From positions 157,642 through 221,641 of the forward strand of contig NZ_BOPO01000128.1 in the NCBI RefSeq assembly GCF_017312725.1: a stretch of DNA of 64,000 nt. Reading direction: 5' to 3'. Shown here piece by piece: positions 9,064 through 17,964 of this stretch (position 1 is the first letter of the stretch; the number at the start of each line of letters is the position of its first letter). This DNA is from Actinocatenispora comari (GTDB lineage Bacteria; Actinomycetota; Actinomycetes; Mycobacteriales; Micromonosporaceae). The notes below the pieces were generated by a model, which was not told the DNA's origin, did not search any database, and saw only the letters and a list, made by a program, of their open reading frames with translations. The position numbers and the translations under genes were made by a program.

Positions 9064-9178
9064 GGTCGTGAGTGCCAGTGCGAAGCCCCGGCTTGCTGGC
9101 CGGCAACCCTCGCAGGACGCGGGTGGGGTGCCCCGGGTGATGACCGGGTCCAGCACGCGGTGTGCCGGGCAAGCCGCG
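9064..9178 (+). promoter_or_regulatory. SAM-IV-type S-adenosylmethionine riboswitch
   Basis: The sequence has the conserved SAM-IV blocks in order: GGTCGTGAGTGCCAG, AAGCCCCGGCTTGCTGG, CCGGCAACCCTC, GGTGGGGTGCCCCGGGTGA and a closing TGACC. Outer pairing is GGTC (9064) with GACC near 9145. The diagnostic pseudoknot is visible: GCTTGC at 9091-9096 is exactly complementary to GCAAGC at 9169-9174. The last element ends about 10 nt before the GGAGGC ribosome site of the next gene, so SAM binding could block translation. SAM-IV aptamers are known from actinobacteria. The call rests on recalled consensus, not a covariance search. Confidence 0.88.
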
Positions 9179-9193
9179 CGACCGGAGGCAACC

Positions 9194-9865
9194 GTGCCGT
9201 ACCCGAACGAGACCTCGTCCCGCCCGACCTCGGCCGTGCCGGAGTTCCGGCTCGTCGGCCCGGAGCTCGTCGGTGAACGGGTCCGGCTGGAACCGATGAG
9301 CCACCGCCACGTCGAGGGGCTGGCCGAGGCCGCCGAGCAGGACCGCAGCCGGTACTCCTACACCTGGGTGCCACGGGCCGACGAGGTCGAGGGGTACGTG
9401 GCGGCGCAGCTGGCGCGGGCCGCGGCCGGCCGGCTCGCCCCGTACGTGCAGATCGACGTGGCGACCGGGCGGATCGTCGGGGCCACCGCGTACTGGGATC
9501 CGCGGCCGTGGCCGGACGGCACCGGGTTGTGCGCGATCGAGGTCGGCTTCACCTGGCTGGCCGGCTCGGCGCAGGGCACGGGCATCAACACCGAGGCGAA
9601 GCTGCTGCTGTTCGAGCACGCGTTCACGCGGTGGCAGGTGGCCCGGCTCGACCTGAAGACCGATGCCCGCAACACCCGGTCGCGGCGCGCCATCGAGAGC
9701 GTCGGCGGCCGGTTCGAGGGCGTGCTGCGGAGCTGGTCGCGGTCGTGGGCGCCGGGCGAGGACGGTCGGCTGCGCGACTCGGCCATCTTCTCCATCATCG
9801 CGGCCGAGTGGCCCGACTGCCGCGCCCGCCTCACCGCCCGCCTGGCCGCCCGCCCCGCGCGCTGA
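9194..9865 (+). CDS. GNAT family N-acetyltransferase under SAM-IV riboswitch control
   Basis: A 223-residue GNAT protein resembling the RimJ/RimL-like group: an N-terminal [17 protein letters not shown] strand-helix, [30 protein letters not shown] (the beta4-helix acetyl-CoA site with a Q-G-T-G-I phosphate loop), then [27 protein letters not shown]. These enzymes move an acetyl group from acetyl-CoA to an amine; the acceptor here is unknown. The GTG at 9194 has GGAGGC 4-9 nt upstream. Control by a SAM sensor suggests a place in sulfur or methionine metabolism, which is inference. Upstream in-frame sequence overlaps the riboswitch and is not coding. Confidence 0.85.
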   Translation: MPYPNETSSRPTSAVPEFRLVGPELVGERVRLEPMSHRHVEGLAEAAEQDRSRYSYTWVPRADEVEGYVAAQLARAAAGRLAPYVQIDVATGRIVGATAYWDPRPWPDGTGLCAIEVGFTWLAGSAQGTGINTEAKLLLFEHAFTRWQVARLDLKTDARNTRSRRAIESVGGRFEGVLRSWSRSWAPGEDGRLRDSAIFSIIAAEWPDCRARLTARLAARPAR

Positions 9866-9894
9866 CGCCACCCGAGCCCGAGGTGGCGACCGAG

Positions 9895-10245
9895 CTACGG
9901 GGCGTGCAGGGGTGGGTGGATCGCGGCGATCTTCTTGGGGACGCACATCAGCCAGGCGTCGAGGACCAGTTCGCGCATCTCGGGCACGTCGACGGCGGCC
10001 AGCCGCACCCGCACCCAGTTGAACCGCTCGTCGGACGGCAGCGGCGGCAGGAACTTCTCCGGCTCGCCGGCGACCAGCGCGTCCCGTTCGTCCTTCGGGT
10101 AGCCGAAGCCCATGATCGTCTCGTCCCGGGACAGCGCCGCGTAGACGATGCGGCCGACCCGGAACTTGACCCGGTCGTACACCAGGGCCTCGGTGGTGCG
10201 AGGCAGCCGGGTGGCCCAGCTGCGCACGTCGTCGACGGTGACCAT
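9895..10245 (-). CDS. MmcQ/YjbR family DNA-binding-fold protein
   Basis: A 116-residue protein: VDDVRSWATRLPRTTEALVYDRVKFRVGRIVYAALSRDE, then FGYPKDERDALVAGEPEKF and FNWVRVRLAAVD, the pattern of the MmcQ/YjbR family with a CyaY-like fold. The function of the family is poorly known. The gene diverges from dinB with a 48-bp gap, so the two may share promoter DNA. Confidence 0.85.
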   Translation of the reverse strand: MVTVDDVRSWATRLPRTTEALVYDRVKFRVGRIVYAALSRDETIMGFGYPKDERDALVAGEPEKFLPPLPSDERFNWVRVRLAAVDVPEMRELVLDAWLMCVPKKIAAIHPPLHAP

Positions 10246-10293
10246 GCGTCCGGTCTACGCCCGGGGACCGACAGTTTCGCGGGAGAATGGTGC

Positions 10294-11310
10294 GTGGCCC
10301 GCTGGGTACTGCACGTCGACCTGGACCAGTTCGTCGCGGCGGTGGAGATCCTGCGTCGACCGGAGCTGCGCGGACTGCCGGTGGTGGTCGGCGGCGACGG
10401 CGACCCGAGCCGGCGCGGCGTGGTGAGCACCGCGTCGTACCAGGCCCGGCGGTACGGCGTGCACTCCGGGCAGCCGTTGCGCACCGCGGCACGGCTGTGC
10501 CCGGACGCGGTGTTCCTGCCGGTCGACCGGGAGGCGTACGAGGCGGCCTCGGCGACGGTGATGGCCACGCTGCGCGGCTTCGACGCGATCGTCCAGGTGC
10601 TCGGCTGGGACGAGGCGTTCCTCGCCGTGGACACCGACGACCCGGCCGCGGTCGCCACCGAGATCCAGCGCCGGGTGCGCGCGGCGACCGCGCTGGACTG
10701 CACCGTCGGCATCGGTACCAACCGGATCCAGGCCAAGCTCGCCACCGGCTTCGGCAAGCCCGCCGGGATCTTCACCATCACCCCCGACACCTGGTACGGC
10801 CTGCTCGGCGACCGGCCGCCGGACGCGCTGTGGGGCATCGGTGCGAAGACGGCGAAACGGTTGGCGGCGCTCGGGATCACGACGGTGGCGGGGCTGGCCG
10901 GTACCGACCCGGGCACGCTCGCGGACGCGTTCGGCCCGGCGACCGGGCCGTGGCTGGTACGGCTGGCCCGCGGGGCGGACGACGGCACGGTGACCGACGC
11001 GCCGCACGTGCCGCGGTCCCGCAGCCGGGAAACCACGTACCAGGAGGATCTGGCCGACTGGGCGCAGGTGCGGCGGGAGGTGGCCCGGCTGGCCCGGCTG
11101 GTCGCCGCCGACGCCGCCGAGTTGCGGGTGGCGCGGGTGGTGGTGAAGGTGCGGTACGCCCCGTTCCACACGCACGCCCACGGGCACTCCCTGGCCGAGC
11201 CGACGACCGACGCCGACCGGATCGAAACGGCGGCGCTCGCCGCCCTCGACGACTTCGCCGCCGACCGCCCGGTCCGGCTCCTCGGCGTACGCGCGGAGTT
11301 CCCGCGCTGA
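10294..11310 (+). CDS. Y-family DNA polymerase, DinB2-like (DNA polymerase IV)
   Basis: A 338-residue translesion polymerase. The first metal motif is VDLDQFVAAVE (Asp9, Asp11). The second catalytic motif reads GWDEAFL rather than the usual SxDEAYL; the acidic DE pair is kept. The thumb HhH (ALWGIGAKTAKRLAALGI) and little-finger domain follow. The residue after the conserved Phe in DLDQF, normally an aromatic steric gate, is Val14; mycobacterial DinB2 has Leu there and is known to accept ribonucleotides. The protein ends at FPR with no visible clamp-binding tail, also like DinB2. The GTG at 10294 is preceded by GGGAGA. The DinB2 assignment is inference from these residues. Confidence 0.88.
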   Translation: MARWVLHVDLDQFVAAVEILRRPELRGLPVVVGGDGDPSRRGVVSTASYQARRYGVHSGQPLRTAARLCPDAVFLPVDREAYEAASATVMATLRGFDAIVQVLGWDEAFLAVDTDDPAAVATEIQRRVRAATALDCTVGIGTNRIQAKLATGFGKPAGIFTITPDTWYGLLGDRPPDALWGIGAKTAKRLAALGITTVAGLAGTDPGTLADAFGPATGPWLVRLARGADDGTVTDAPHVPRSRSRETTYQEDLADWAQVRREVARLARLVAADAAELRVARVVVKVRYAPFHTHAHGHSLAEPTTDADRIETAALAALDDFAADRPVRLLGVRAEFPR

Positions 11311-11463
11311 TCCGCCGCGGTCGACGCGTCAGGGGGACGGCGCCGGCGCTTCCGTTGGTACGACGGGGAAAGCGGTGCCGGCACGCGTCGGCCCACTGTC
11401 CATTGTGGAGCTACGGTCGGTGGTCGTGGCATGCGAAGCGGCCCGAATGGGTATGGCTCTGGC

Positions 11464-11628
11464 ATGCAGACACTCAATGTCGTGCTGTTGATCGCATCGG
11501 TCCTGTTCCTGGTGCTGGGCGGGATCAGCTACAGCCATCGGCGAACCCGCAAGGTCCGCTGGGAGTGGCTCGGCATCGCCTGCCTGGTGGCGACGATGTT
11601 GGTGAGCAAGCTCGCTGCGCTGTTCTGA
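11464..11628 (+). CDS. Small two-helix membrane protein of unknown function
   Basis: A 54-residue protein with two predicted membrane helices (LNVVLLIASVLFLVLGGISY and LGIACLVATMLVSKLAALF) separated by a basic loop SHRRTRKVRWEW. I do not recognise a family. An in-frame upstream ATG at 11431 would add 11 residues (MRSGPNGYGSG). Neither start has a clear ribosome site, and GGAG at 11407 suits neither well. It stands alone between dinB and a lipid-kinase-like gene on the same strand. Confidence 0.55.
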   Translation: MQTLNVVLLIASVLFLVLGGISYSHRRTRKVRWEWLGIACLVATMLVSKLAALF

Positions 11629-11733
11629 TCCGCCGCGCACCGCCCCTCCCCAGCCGGCATCGACGGCGTACCCAGGCGCCGGTGCCGGGCCCGCCGGCGT
11701 CACCCGGCGGCCGCACCACCCCCGGAGGCACCC

Positions 11734-12684
11734 ATGCTGTTGCTCCACAACGAGGACGCCGGTACCAGCGACGCCGAGTCGATCGCGACCGGCGAGAAGA
11801 TCATCGGTACGCCGGTCACCCGGGTCGCGGTCTCGGCCGGTACCGGGCTCGACCCGATCCTGGCCGAACACACCGACGAGGACGTGATCGTCGCCGGGGG
11901 CGACGGATCGCTGCACGCCCTGCTCCGCGCGCTGTACCGGCGGGACGAGCTCGGCCGGCGGCGTGTCGGGCTGCTCCCGCTCGGTACCGGCAACGACTTC
12001 GCCCGCGGCAGCGGGATCCCGCTGGACGTCACGGCGGCGGCCGGCGTCGTCCGGGACGGCGCCACCCGTACCACCGACCTGATCGTGGACGACACCGGCG
12101 ACGTCGTGGTGAACGCGGCGCACGTCGGGGTCGGCGCCGACGCCGCGGACAGCGCCCGCCCGCTCAAGCCGCACGTGGGCCCGGCCGCCTTCCCGATCGG
12201 TGCGATGATCGCCGGTCTGGTCCGGCCCGGCAAGCGGCTGACCGTGGTCATCGACGGTCGTACGGTCACGCATCCGCGGCACCGCAACCTGATGGTGGCG
12301 GTCTCCAACGCGCCGACGATCGCCGGCGGCAGCGCACTGCTCAGCCCGGACGCGTCCGTGCACGACGGCCGGATGCACGTGACGATCTCGCAGGCGACCG
12401 GGCCGATCGCGCGGATCGGTTACGCCCTGCGGCTGCTGCGCGGCCGGCACGTCGACTCGCTCGACGTCATCCACGGCCCGGCGGACCGGGTGCTGGTGGC
12501 CGGCGAGTCCTTCCGGGTCAACGCGGACGGCGAGCTCTCCGCGCCGACCGTCAGCCGGTCCTGGCGGGTACTCCCGGGCGCCTGGCGCCTGTTCGTGCCG
12601 GCCGACCGCGCGACGGGCCGGCAGCCGGCGGCCGAAGCCGCCGGCGAAGCTGGCCCGGGTACGGAGGCGGAGGTGCGACGGTGA
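11734..12684 (+). CDS. Diacylglycerol kinase catalytic-domain (YegS/DgkB-like lipid kinase) protein
   Basis: A 316-residue protein of the NAD-kinase/diacylglycerol-kinase fold. It has the nucleotide motif VIVAGGDGSLHALL (GGDGS at 55-59) and the LLPLGTGNDFAR motif near 81-91. The C-terminal beta-sandwich includes FRVNADGELS. Family members phosphorylate lipids such as diacylglycerol, sphingoid bases or phosphatidylglycerol. The N-terminus is short: it starts at MLLLHNEDAG, where relatives begin with a longer LLIVNPxAG strand, but the core is intact. It overlaps the next gene by 4 bp (GTGA), so the two are translationally coupled. Confidence 0.85.
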   Translation: MLLLHNEDAGTSDAESIATGEKIIGTPVTRVAVSAGTGLDPILAEHTDEDVIVAGGDGSLHALLRALYRRDELGRRRVGLLPLGTGNDFARGSGIPLDVTAAAGVVRDGATRTTDLIVDDTGDVVVNAAHVGVGADAADSARPLKPHVGPAAFPIGAMIAGLVRPGKRLTVVIDGRTVTHPRHRNLMVAVSNAPTIAGGSALLSPDASVHDGRMHVTISQATGPIARIGYALRLLRGRHVDSLDVIHGPADRVLVAGESFRVNADGELSAPTVSRSWRVLPGAWRLFVPADRATGRQPAAEAAGEAGPGTEAEVRR

Positions 12685-13505
12685 CCGCGATCCGGTGGCC
12701 GTGGCGGCACGCGCCCACCCACCACCGTCAGGTGCTGATGCGCCGCGTCGGCCGGGCGGGCTACGCCGCGTACGGGGCGATCCACCTGCTGGTCGCCTGG
12801 CTCGCGGTGCAGATCGCGTTCGGCGGCTCGGGCCGGTCGGCCGACGCCGGCGGCGCGCTCGCCACCCTGGCCGGCGCCGCGTTCGGCCGGGTACTGCTCG
12901 CGATCCTCACCGTGGGGCTGCTGCTGCTGACCCTGTGGCGGCTCGCCGAGGCTGTCTGGGGCGAACCCGGCCACGGTGACCATCCCGGCACGAAGCGGCG
13001 GCTGACGTCGATCGCGCAGGCGATCTGCTTCGCCGCGCTGACCGCGACCACGGCGCGAACGGTGCTGTCCGACCGCGCGCCGTCCAGCGGGCACAGCGAG
13101 CAGCGGGCGACGTCGACCGCGCTGAGCCTGCCGGGCGGCCGGTTCCTGGTCGGCGCGATCGGCGTCGGGGTGGTCGCGCTCGGCATCGGCATGCTCTGCT
13201 ACGGCCTGCTCCGCCGGTTCGAGCGCGCCATGCAACTGGACCGGCTGGGCCACCGGGCCCGCCGCGCGGTGCTCGCCATCGGCGCGGTCGGGCACGTCGC
13301 CAAGGGCGTCGCGTACGGCATCGTCGGCGTGCTGCTGACCATCTCGGCGGTCACCTACCAGCCGCACCACAGCCGCGGGCTGGACCAGGCGCTGCGGGTA
13401 CTGGCCGGCCAGCCGCACGGCCGGGTGCTGCTGTGCCTGGTGGCGTTCGGGATCGGCTGCTTCGGCGTGCTGTGCTTCGTCCGCGCCCGCTACCAGCGAC
13501 GCTGA
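12681..13505 (+). CDS. DUF1206 family membrane protein
   Basis: A 274-residue integral membrane protein with six membrane helices in three repeated pairs. Each pair is introduced by a similar GRAGYAAYGAIHLLVAWLA or GHVAKGVAYGIVGVLL segment, the internal threefold repeat of DUF1206. Function is unknown for the family. The GTG start overlaps the stop of the lipid-kinase gene. A functional link with a lipid kinase at the membrane is plausible but inferred only from coupling. Confidence 0.85.
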   Translation: MTAIRWPWRHAPTHHRQVLMRRVGRAGYAAYGAIHLLVAWLAVQIAFGGSGRSADAGGALATLAGAAFGRVLLAILTVGLLLLTLWRLAEAVWGEPGHGDHPGTKRRLTSIAQAICFAALTATTARTVLSDRAPSSGHSEQRATSTALSLPGGRFLVGAIGVGVVALGIGMLCYGLLRRFERAMQLDRLGHRARRAVLAIGAVGHVAKGVAYGIVGVLLTISAVTYQPHHSRGLDQALRVLAGQPHGRVLLCLVAFGIGCFGVLCFVRARYQRR

Positions 13506-13538
13506 GCGATCCCGCACGACGGCACGTCACCGGCGGCG

Positions 13539-15311
13539 TCAGGGGGCGCGTCGCCACCGGGCGGCCGCGAGCGCCGCGAGCAGCAGTACCAGGCCGGTCG
13601 CGGCGACGAGCGCCGGCGGCAGCGGTGCCGCGGTGCCGGGCGCGCGGGTCGCGCCCATGACGTCGAGCAGCGGCAGGCCGTTCGCGATCGTGTACCACAG
13701 CGGCAGGTACACCGCCGGGAACAACCGCGCGGTGCGGCCGATCGAGCCGAGCGCGAGCGCCAGCGAGGGAAGGAACACCGCGCCGCCGGCCCACGCCGCG
13801 ACGCCGACCCCGTCACCGTGCCCGACCAGTACGGCCAGCGGCCCGGCACCGGTCGCCACCGCCACCGCGAGCCCGGCGCACCACTGCGCCAGCCGCCGCC
13901 GGTACGGCCGGGGCAGCGCGGCGAGCAGCCCGTCGGTGCCGTGCTCGGCGTCCCGGCTGCCGAGCCGGGACCAGAGCAGGATCGGCCACAGCCAGGCGAT
14001 CGGCAGCGTCAGCCGGATCCCGCCGGTACCGGCGGCGATGCCGGCCACGACGATCGCCGCGGCGACCAGCCACCACCACCAGCGCACCCCGGCCAGCAGG
14101 ATTCGCAGCTCACCCAGTACCAGCCGGGGCAGCACGACGCCGCCCGCCGCGGCCGCCGTCGTCGGCAACCCGGCGGCGGAACCCGCGGCGTCCGGGACGG
14201 CCCGGCCCCCCGCGGCCGTGGCGGGCCGGGCACCGGCGGGTGCGGGGACCGCCAGGGCAGCCACGACGCCCGCGGGGACCGCCGGGCCACCCCGGAAGCC
14301 GCCGGACGGCGCGGCGGGCGAGACGCCTGCGGGCGCGGCGGCGCGGCGGGGACGGACCCGGGCCGGGTCGAAGCGCGCGAACCAGAACGCCGGGAGCAGC
14401 ACCAGGACGATCGCGATCATCACGAGGAGCACCCGGGTACCGAGGAAACCGGCCGACGGTACGAAGCCGTGCCACTCGAAGGTCCGCAGCGGACTGTCCA
14501 CATAGGTCAGACCGAGGCTGAAGTCGCCGTGCACCCGGGCGTGCTGCGCGACGAGATCGGCCCGGATCGAGTCGAGCGGTTGCTGCCAGCCCAGGCCGCC
14601 GAGCGGCGCGTGCGCGCTCAGACCGCCCACCAGCAGCACCATCCAGGCGAAGAACCAGGCGACGTTGCCGATCCCGCCGCGCAGCACCGGCACCGTCTCG
14701 GTCAGCAGCGCGAGCGCGGCGACGAGAACCAGCACCGGCAGCGCGAACACCAGGTACGGCAGCAGCAGGCCGACCGGGTCCATCGCGCGCGACTCGCCCC
14801 GGATCTGTTGCAGTGCAACAGCGGTGACGACCAGCACGCCGAGCATGCTGGCGAGCACCATGACGTTGCTGAGCAACTTGCCGAGCAGGTACCCGGTGGT
14901 ACGCAACGGGGTCGCGGCGAGCAGCCGGCCGACCCCGGTGCGCTCGTCGCGCGCGATCCCGCCACGCACCACGAAGAAACCGGCGAACGACAGCCACAGC
15001 GCGCCGCCCATCGCGGTCGCGAGACCGACGTAGTCGCTGGTGTAGCGGCCACGGTAGTCGCCGATCTGCAGCACCGCCCAGTGCGCGTCGGCGCCGGGCA
15101 GGATCAGCCAGCCCAGCGCGACGGTCGCCGCGAGCGTCACCAGGAAGGCCGGTCGACGCACCCGGTCCCGGAAGTCCGCGGCCGCCACCGCGAGCAGCCC
15201 GCCCAGGCCCGGTCGCGCGGCGGTGGCACCGGCGCCTCGCGTACCACCCGTTCGCACGGCGGTGGCACCGCCGACCGGCGCGCCACCGGGTACCGAGCCG
15301 GGCGGCGTCAC
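13539..15311 (-). CDS. ABC transporter permease (large, two-half membrane protein)
   Basis: A 590-residue membrane protein. The first half (residues 50-320) has about six helices with FLVTLAATVALGWLILPGAD and the extracytoplasmic part of an ABC-2 type exporter. A Pro/Ala/Gly-rich linker covers roughly residues 325-400, and a second hydrophobic half (400-590) resembles another permease core, so the protein looks like two permease halves in one chain. Its GTG start overlaps the stop of the ATPase gene by 4 bp (GTGA). With the ATPase and a lipoprotein upstream, it probably forms an exporter; the substrate is unknown. Confidence 0.82.
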   Translation of the reverse strand: MTPPGSVPGGAPVGGATAVRTGGTRGAGATAARPGLGGLLAVAAADFRDRVRRPAFLVTLAATVALGWLILPGADAHWAVLQIGDYRGRYTSDYVGLATAMGGALWLSFAGFFVVRGGIARDERTGVGRLLAATPLRTTGYLLGKLLSNVMVLASMLGVLVVTAVALQQIRGESRAMDPVGLLLPYLVFALPVLVLVAALALLTETVPVLRGGIGNVAWFFAWMVLLVGGLSAHAPLGGLGWQQPLDSIRADLVAQHARVHGDFSLGLTYVDSPLRTFEWHGFVPSAGFLGTRVLLVMIAIVLVLLPAFWFARFDPARVRPRRAAAPAGVSPAAPSGGFRGGPAVPAGVVAALAVPAPAGARPATAAGGRAVPDAAGSAAGLPTTAAAAGGVVLPRLVLGELRILLAGVRWWWWLVAAAIVVAGIAAGTGGIRLTLPIAWLWPILLWSRLGSRDAEHGTDGLLAALPRPYRRRLAQWCAGLAVAVATGAGPLAVLVGHGDGVGVAAWAGGAVFLPSLALALGSIGRTARLFPAVYLPLWYTIANGLPLLDVMGATRAPGTAAPLPPALVAATGLVLLLAALAAARWRRAP

Positions 15312-16195
15312 CGGGTCACCGCCGCGGCCGGTTCGGCGCGGGCGACCGCCTCCAGGTACGCATCCTCCAGGTCCGGGTCGACCGCGGTCGCCGCGTCGAA
15401 CGGCCGTACCGGGCACAGCAGCCGGACGAGCACCCCGTCGGCGCGGTGCGTCGTGCGCGTGACCCGGAACCGGGCCTGGACCTCGGGCAGCGCCTCGGCC
15501 GGCACCACGGCGGTCCACACGTGGCCGGTGACCGCGCCGATCAGCGCCTCCGGCGTACCGCGGGCGCGCAGCCGGCCGCCGGCCAGGATCGCGATGTCCC
15601 GGGCCACCGACTCCACGTCGGACACGATGTGGGTGGACAGGATCACCACCCGGTCGGTGGCGAGCTCGCTGAGCAGGTTGCGGAACCTGACCCGTTCCTG
15701 CGGGTCCAGGCCGGCGGTCGGCTCGTCCACGATCAGCACCGCCGGGTCGCCGAGCAGCGCCTGCGCGATGCCGACCCGCCGCAGCATCCCACCAGAGTAC
15801 GTGCCGAGCGGCCGCCGCGCCGCCTCGGTGAGGTTGACGGTGGCGAGCAGCTCGTCGATCCGGGCCCGCGCCGGCCGGGCCCGCAGCCCTTTGGCGGCGG
15901 CCACATAGCGCAGGAACTCGCGTGCCGACAGCTTCGGGTAGCCGGTGAAGTCCTGCGGCAGGTAGCCGAGCGAGGTGCGCAACCCGTCCGGCCGGGCCAC
16001 GACGTCCTGACCGCGGAACAGGATCCGACCCGCGCTCGGCCTGGTCACGGTCGCCGCGATGCGCATCAGGCTCGACTTGCCGGCGCCGTTCGGGCCGAGC
16101 AGCCCGATCAGGCCGGTGTCCAGCCGCAACGTCACGTCGTCGACCGCGCGCCGGCCACCCCGGTACACCTTGGTCACGCCGAGCAGTTCGAGCAT
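15308..16195 (-). CDS. ABC transporter ATP-binding protein
   Basis: A 295-residue ATPase with all the expected motifs: Walker A LLGPNGAGKSS, Q-loop YLPQDFTGYP, signature YSGGMLRRVGIAQAL, Walker B VLIVDEPTAGLDP and the H-loop ILSTHIVSDVE. The ABC-2-type exporter subclass is suggested by the C-terminal extension of about 80 residues. The ATG at 16195 shares a base with the stop of the lipoprotein gene (TGATG), and the end overlaps the permease start, so the three genes form a tight operon. Confidence 0.95.
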   Translation of the reverse strand: MLELLGVTKVYRGGRRAVDDVTLRLDTGLIGLLGPNGAGKSSLMRIAATVTRPSAGRILFRGQDVVARPDGLRTSLGYLPQDFTGYPKLSAREFLRYVAAAKGLRARPARARIDELLATVNLTEAARRPLGTYSGGMLRRVGIAQALLGDPAVLIVDEPTAGLDPQERVRFRNLLSELATDRVVILSTHIVSDVESVARDIAILAGGRLRARGTPEALIGAVTGHVWTAVVPAEALPEVQARFRVTRTTHRADGVLVRLLCPVRPFDAATAVDPDLEDAYLEAVARAEPAAAVTR

Positions 16196-16587
16196 CAGTG
16201 GCCGCCGGTCAGCTTGGTGGCACGGCCGTCCCGCAGCACCCGGACGCCACGGGGGACGTCGACCTGGAACCGTACGTCGCACAGCGCGAGGCCGGTGCAG
16301 CCGGCGTCGATGTCGAGCGTGTGCCCGGTCAGCCGCCAGTGCGCGTGCGGGCTGCTGCCCGGCTTGTGCACGAACCACCGGGTGACCCGCACGTCCCGCC
16401 GGTCGGCCGGCACCAGGTCGGTCGGGGTACCGTGCGCCACCACGTTCAGCGTGCTGCCGGAGAACGGGAACGTCCGGTGCTGCGGCCGCGCGTCCTTGGC
16501 GTCGATCGTGCATCCGGCGGTCAGCAGGACGCCGGCGACGATCAGCGGCAGCGCGGCGAAACGAAGCGGGACAACGGTTGTCGGCAA
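16195..16587 (-). CDS. Putative lipoprotein in the ABC exporter operon
   Basis: A 130-residue secreted protein with no family I recognise. The first 25 residues form a lipoprotein signal (LRFAALPLIVAGVLLTAGC) with a lipobox LTAGC, so the mature protein would be anchored on the outer face of the membrane. The rest is predicted beta-rich (STLNVVAHGTPTDLV, RVTRWFVHKPG, HTLDIDAGC, VDVPRGVRVLRDGR). The start is TTG at 16587, supported by GGAGG 5 nt upstream; a longer frame to 16698 lacks a ribosome site. It is coupled to the ATPase gene. Confidence 0.65.
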   Translation of the reverse strand: MPTTVVPLRFAALPLIVAGVLLTAGCTIDAKDARPQHRTFPFSGSTLNVVAHGTPTDLVPADRRDVRVTRWFVHKPGSSPHAHWRLTGHTLDIDAGCTGLALCDVRFQVDVPRGVRVLRDGRATKLTGGH

Positions 16588-16746
16588 CGGAACCTCCAGG
16601 AACGCGACAGGTTCCTGCCAGCCTCCGCCGTCGCCGCGCGCGGCACATCTGCCGTTCGGCAGATATCCGCCCGCCCGCGGCACCCCGTACCAGCCCACGG
16701 CAGCACGGCAATGCCGTCGCGGAAGGCACGCGACATCGCGGGGGGC

Positions 16747-17964
16747 TCAGCGGGGTAGCACGGCGTGTACCTGCCAGCCGTCGCCCTGCGGCCCCCAGCG
16801 CAGCGTGCCGCCGAGCGCGTCCACCCGGGCCGCCAGGCCGGCGAGCCCGGTGCCGCCGCGCCCGTACCGCCCCGCTTCGTCCGGCGCGGTCCGCGGCCCG
16901 GCTACGCCACCCGGCCGGCGGCGCCGGTGGCCGCCGGCGTCGGTGACGGTGACCGCGATCGCGCCGGTACCGGACGGGGCGACGGTCACCGTGGCCCGGG
17001 CGCCGGCGGCGGCGTGCCGGCGCACGTTGGTCAGCGCCTCGACGACGATCCGGTACCCGGTCTGCTGGGTGCTGTCCGCGACCGGACCCAGCGCCTCGTC
17101 CAGCCGCAGGGTGGCACCGAACCGATCGGTGACCTCGGTCAGGTCGGCGAGCCGGTACAGCCGGCGCGGTGGCGTGCCGGTGCGCAGCGACGCGACGGTG
17201 CGGTCCATCGAGTCCAGCGCGCGCACCCCGGCGGCCTCGACCCGGCCGAGCAGCTCCCGCATCTGGTCCGGCCGGTACGCCTGCTCCCACTGCGCGGCCT
17301 GCACCTCGACCACGATCCCGGTCAGCTCGTGGGCGACGAAGTCGTGCAGATCGGCGGCAACCGACAACCGTTGCGCCGCGAGCAGATCGTCGACCGCGCG
17401 GGCCCGCCGTACGGCCAGCAGGCGCAGGTGGAGGCCGAGCCCCGCGGCGCAGGCGGCCGGGAACATCGACAGCGCGCACAGCAGCGCGACGGCCAGCGCG
17501 GCGCTGGCCGGATGCGCCAGCAGCGCCCGGATCGGCAGCAACACCACCGCCAGCGCGGTCGCCGGCCCGAGCAGTGCCGCCACCCGGCCGGGCGCGCTCC
17601 GGATCGTTCGGGTGACCAGTACCAGCAGCGCCGCGTACTCGGGCAGCGCCCACAGCACCGCGTAGTCCTGCGGGCCGCGGTACGCAGCGTCGACGGCGTA
17701 CGACAGGGCGCAGGCGACCGCGACCGCGCCGACCAGGAAGCGGCCCCGCCAGCGGACGAACGCCACGAACCCGGCCGCCGCCGCGGGCAGCGCGACGAGC
17801 AGCGCGGCACCCGCCTCGGTCTTCGCCAGCGGTACCGGGAGCAGCAGCACGACCGCGAGCGCGACGCCCGCGGCGAGCCGTACCCGGCCACGCCAGGCGG
17901 CGGCCTCGCTCCTCGACCGCCCTGCGGCGCCGGCGGCCGGCACCGGCCGACCGGGGTCGGTCAC
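16747..17964 (-). CDS. Two-component sensor histidine kinase (HisKA_3 type)
   Basis: A 405-residue membrane sensor. Five or six membrane helices fill residues 28-185 without a clear extracytoplasmic domain. The dimerisation/phosphoacceptor helix is VAADLHDFVAHELTGIVVEV, the NarL-type H-box with the phosphorylated His in LHD. The ATPase domain has the N-box (VVEALTNVRRHA) and a G-box (GTGLAGLAARVDALGG) interrupted by a Gly/Arg-rich insert (GGHRRRRPGGVAGPRTA). The GTG start overlaps the regulator stop by 4 bp. It lies 160 bp upstream of the lipoprotein/ABC operon on the same strand, so that exporter is its likely target. Confidence 0.92.
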   Translation of the reverse strand: MTDPGRPVPAAGAAGRSRSEAAAWRGRVRLAAGVALAVVLLLPVPLAKTEAGAALLVALPAAAAGFVAFVRWRGRFLVGAVAVACALSYAVDAAYRGPQDYAVLWALPEYAALLVLVTRTIRSAPGRVAALLGPATALAVVLLPIRALLAHPASAALAVALLCALSMFPAACAAGLGLHLRLLAVRRARAVDDLLAAQRLSVAADLHDFVAHELTGIVVEVQAAQWEQAYRPDQMRELLGRVEAAGVRALDSMDRTVASLRTGTPPRRLYRLADLTEVTDRFGATLRLDEALGPVADSTQQTGYRIVVEALTNVRRHAAAGARATVTVAPSGTGAIAVTVTDAGGHRRRRPGGVAGPRTAPDEAGRYGRGGTGLAGLAARVDALGGTLRWGPQGDGWQVHAVLPR

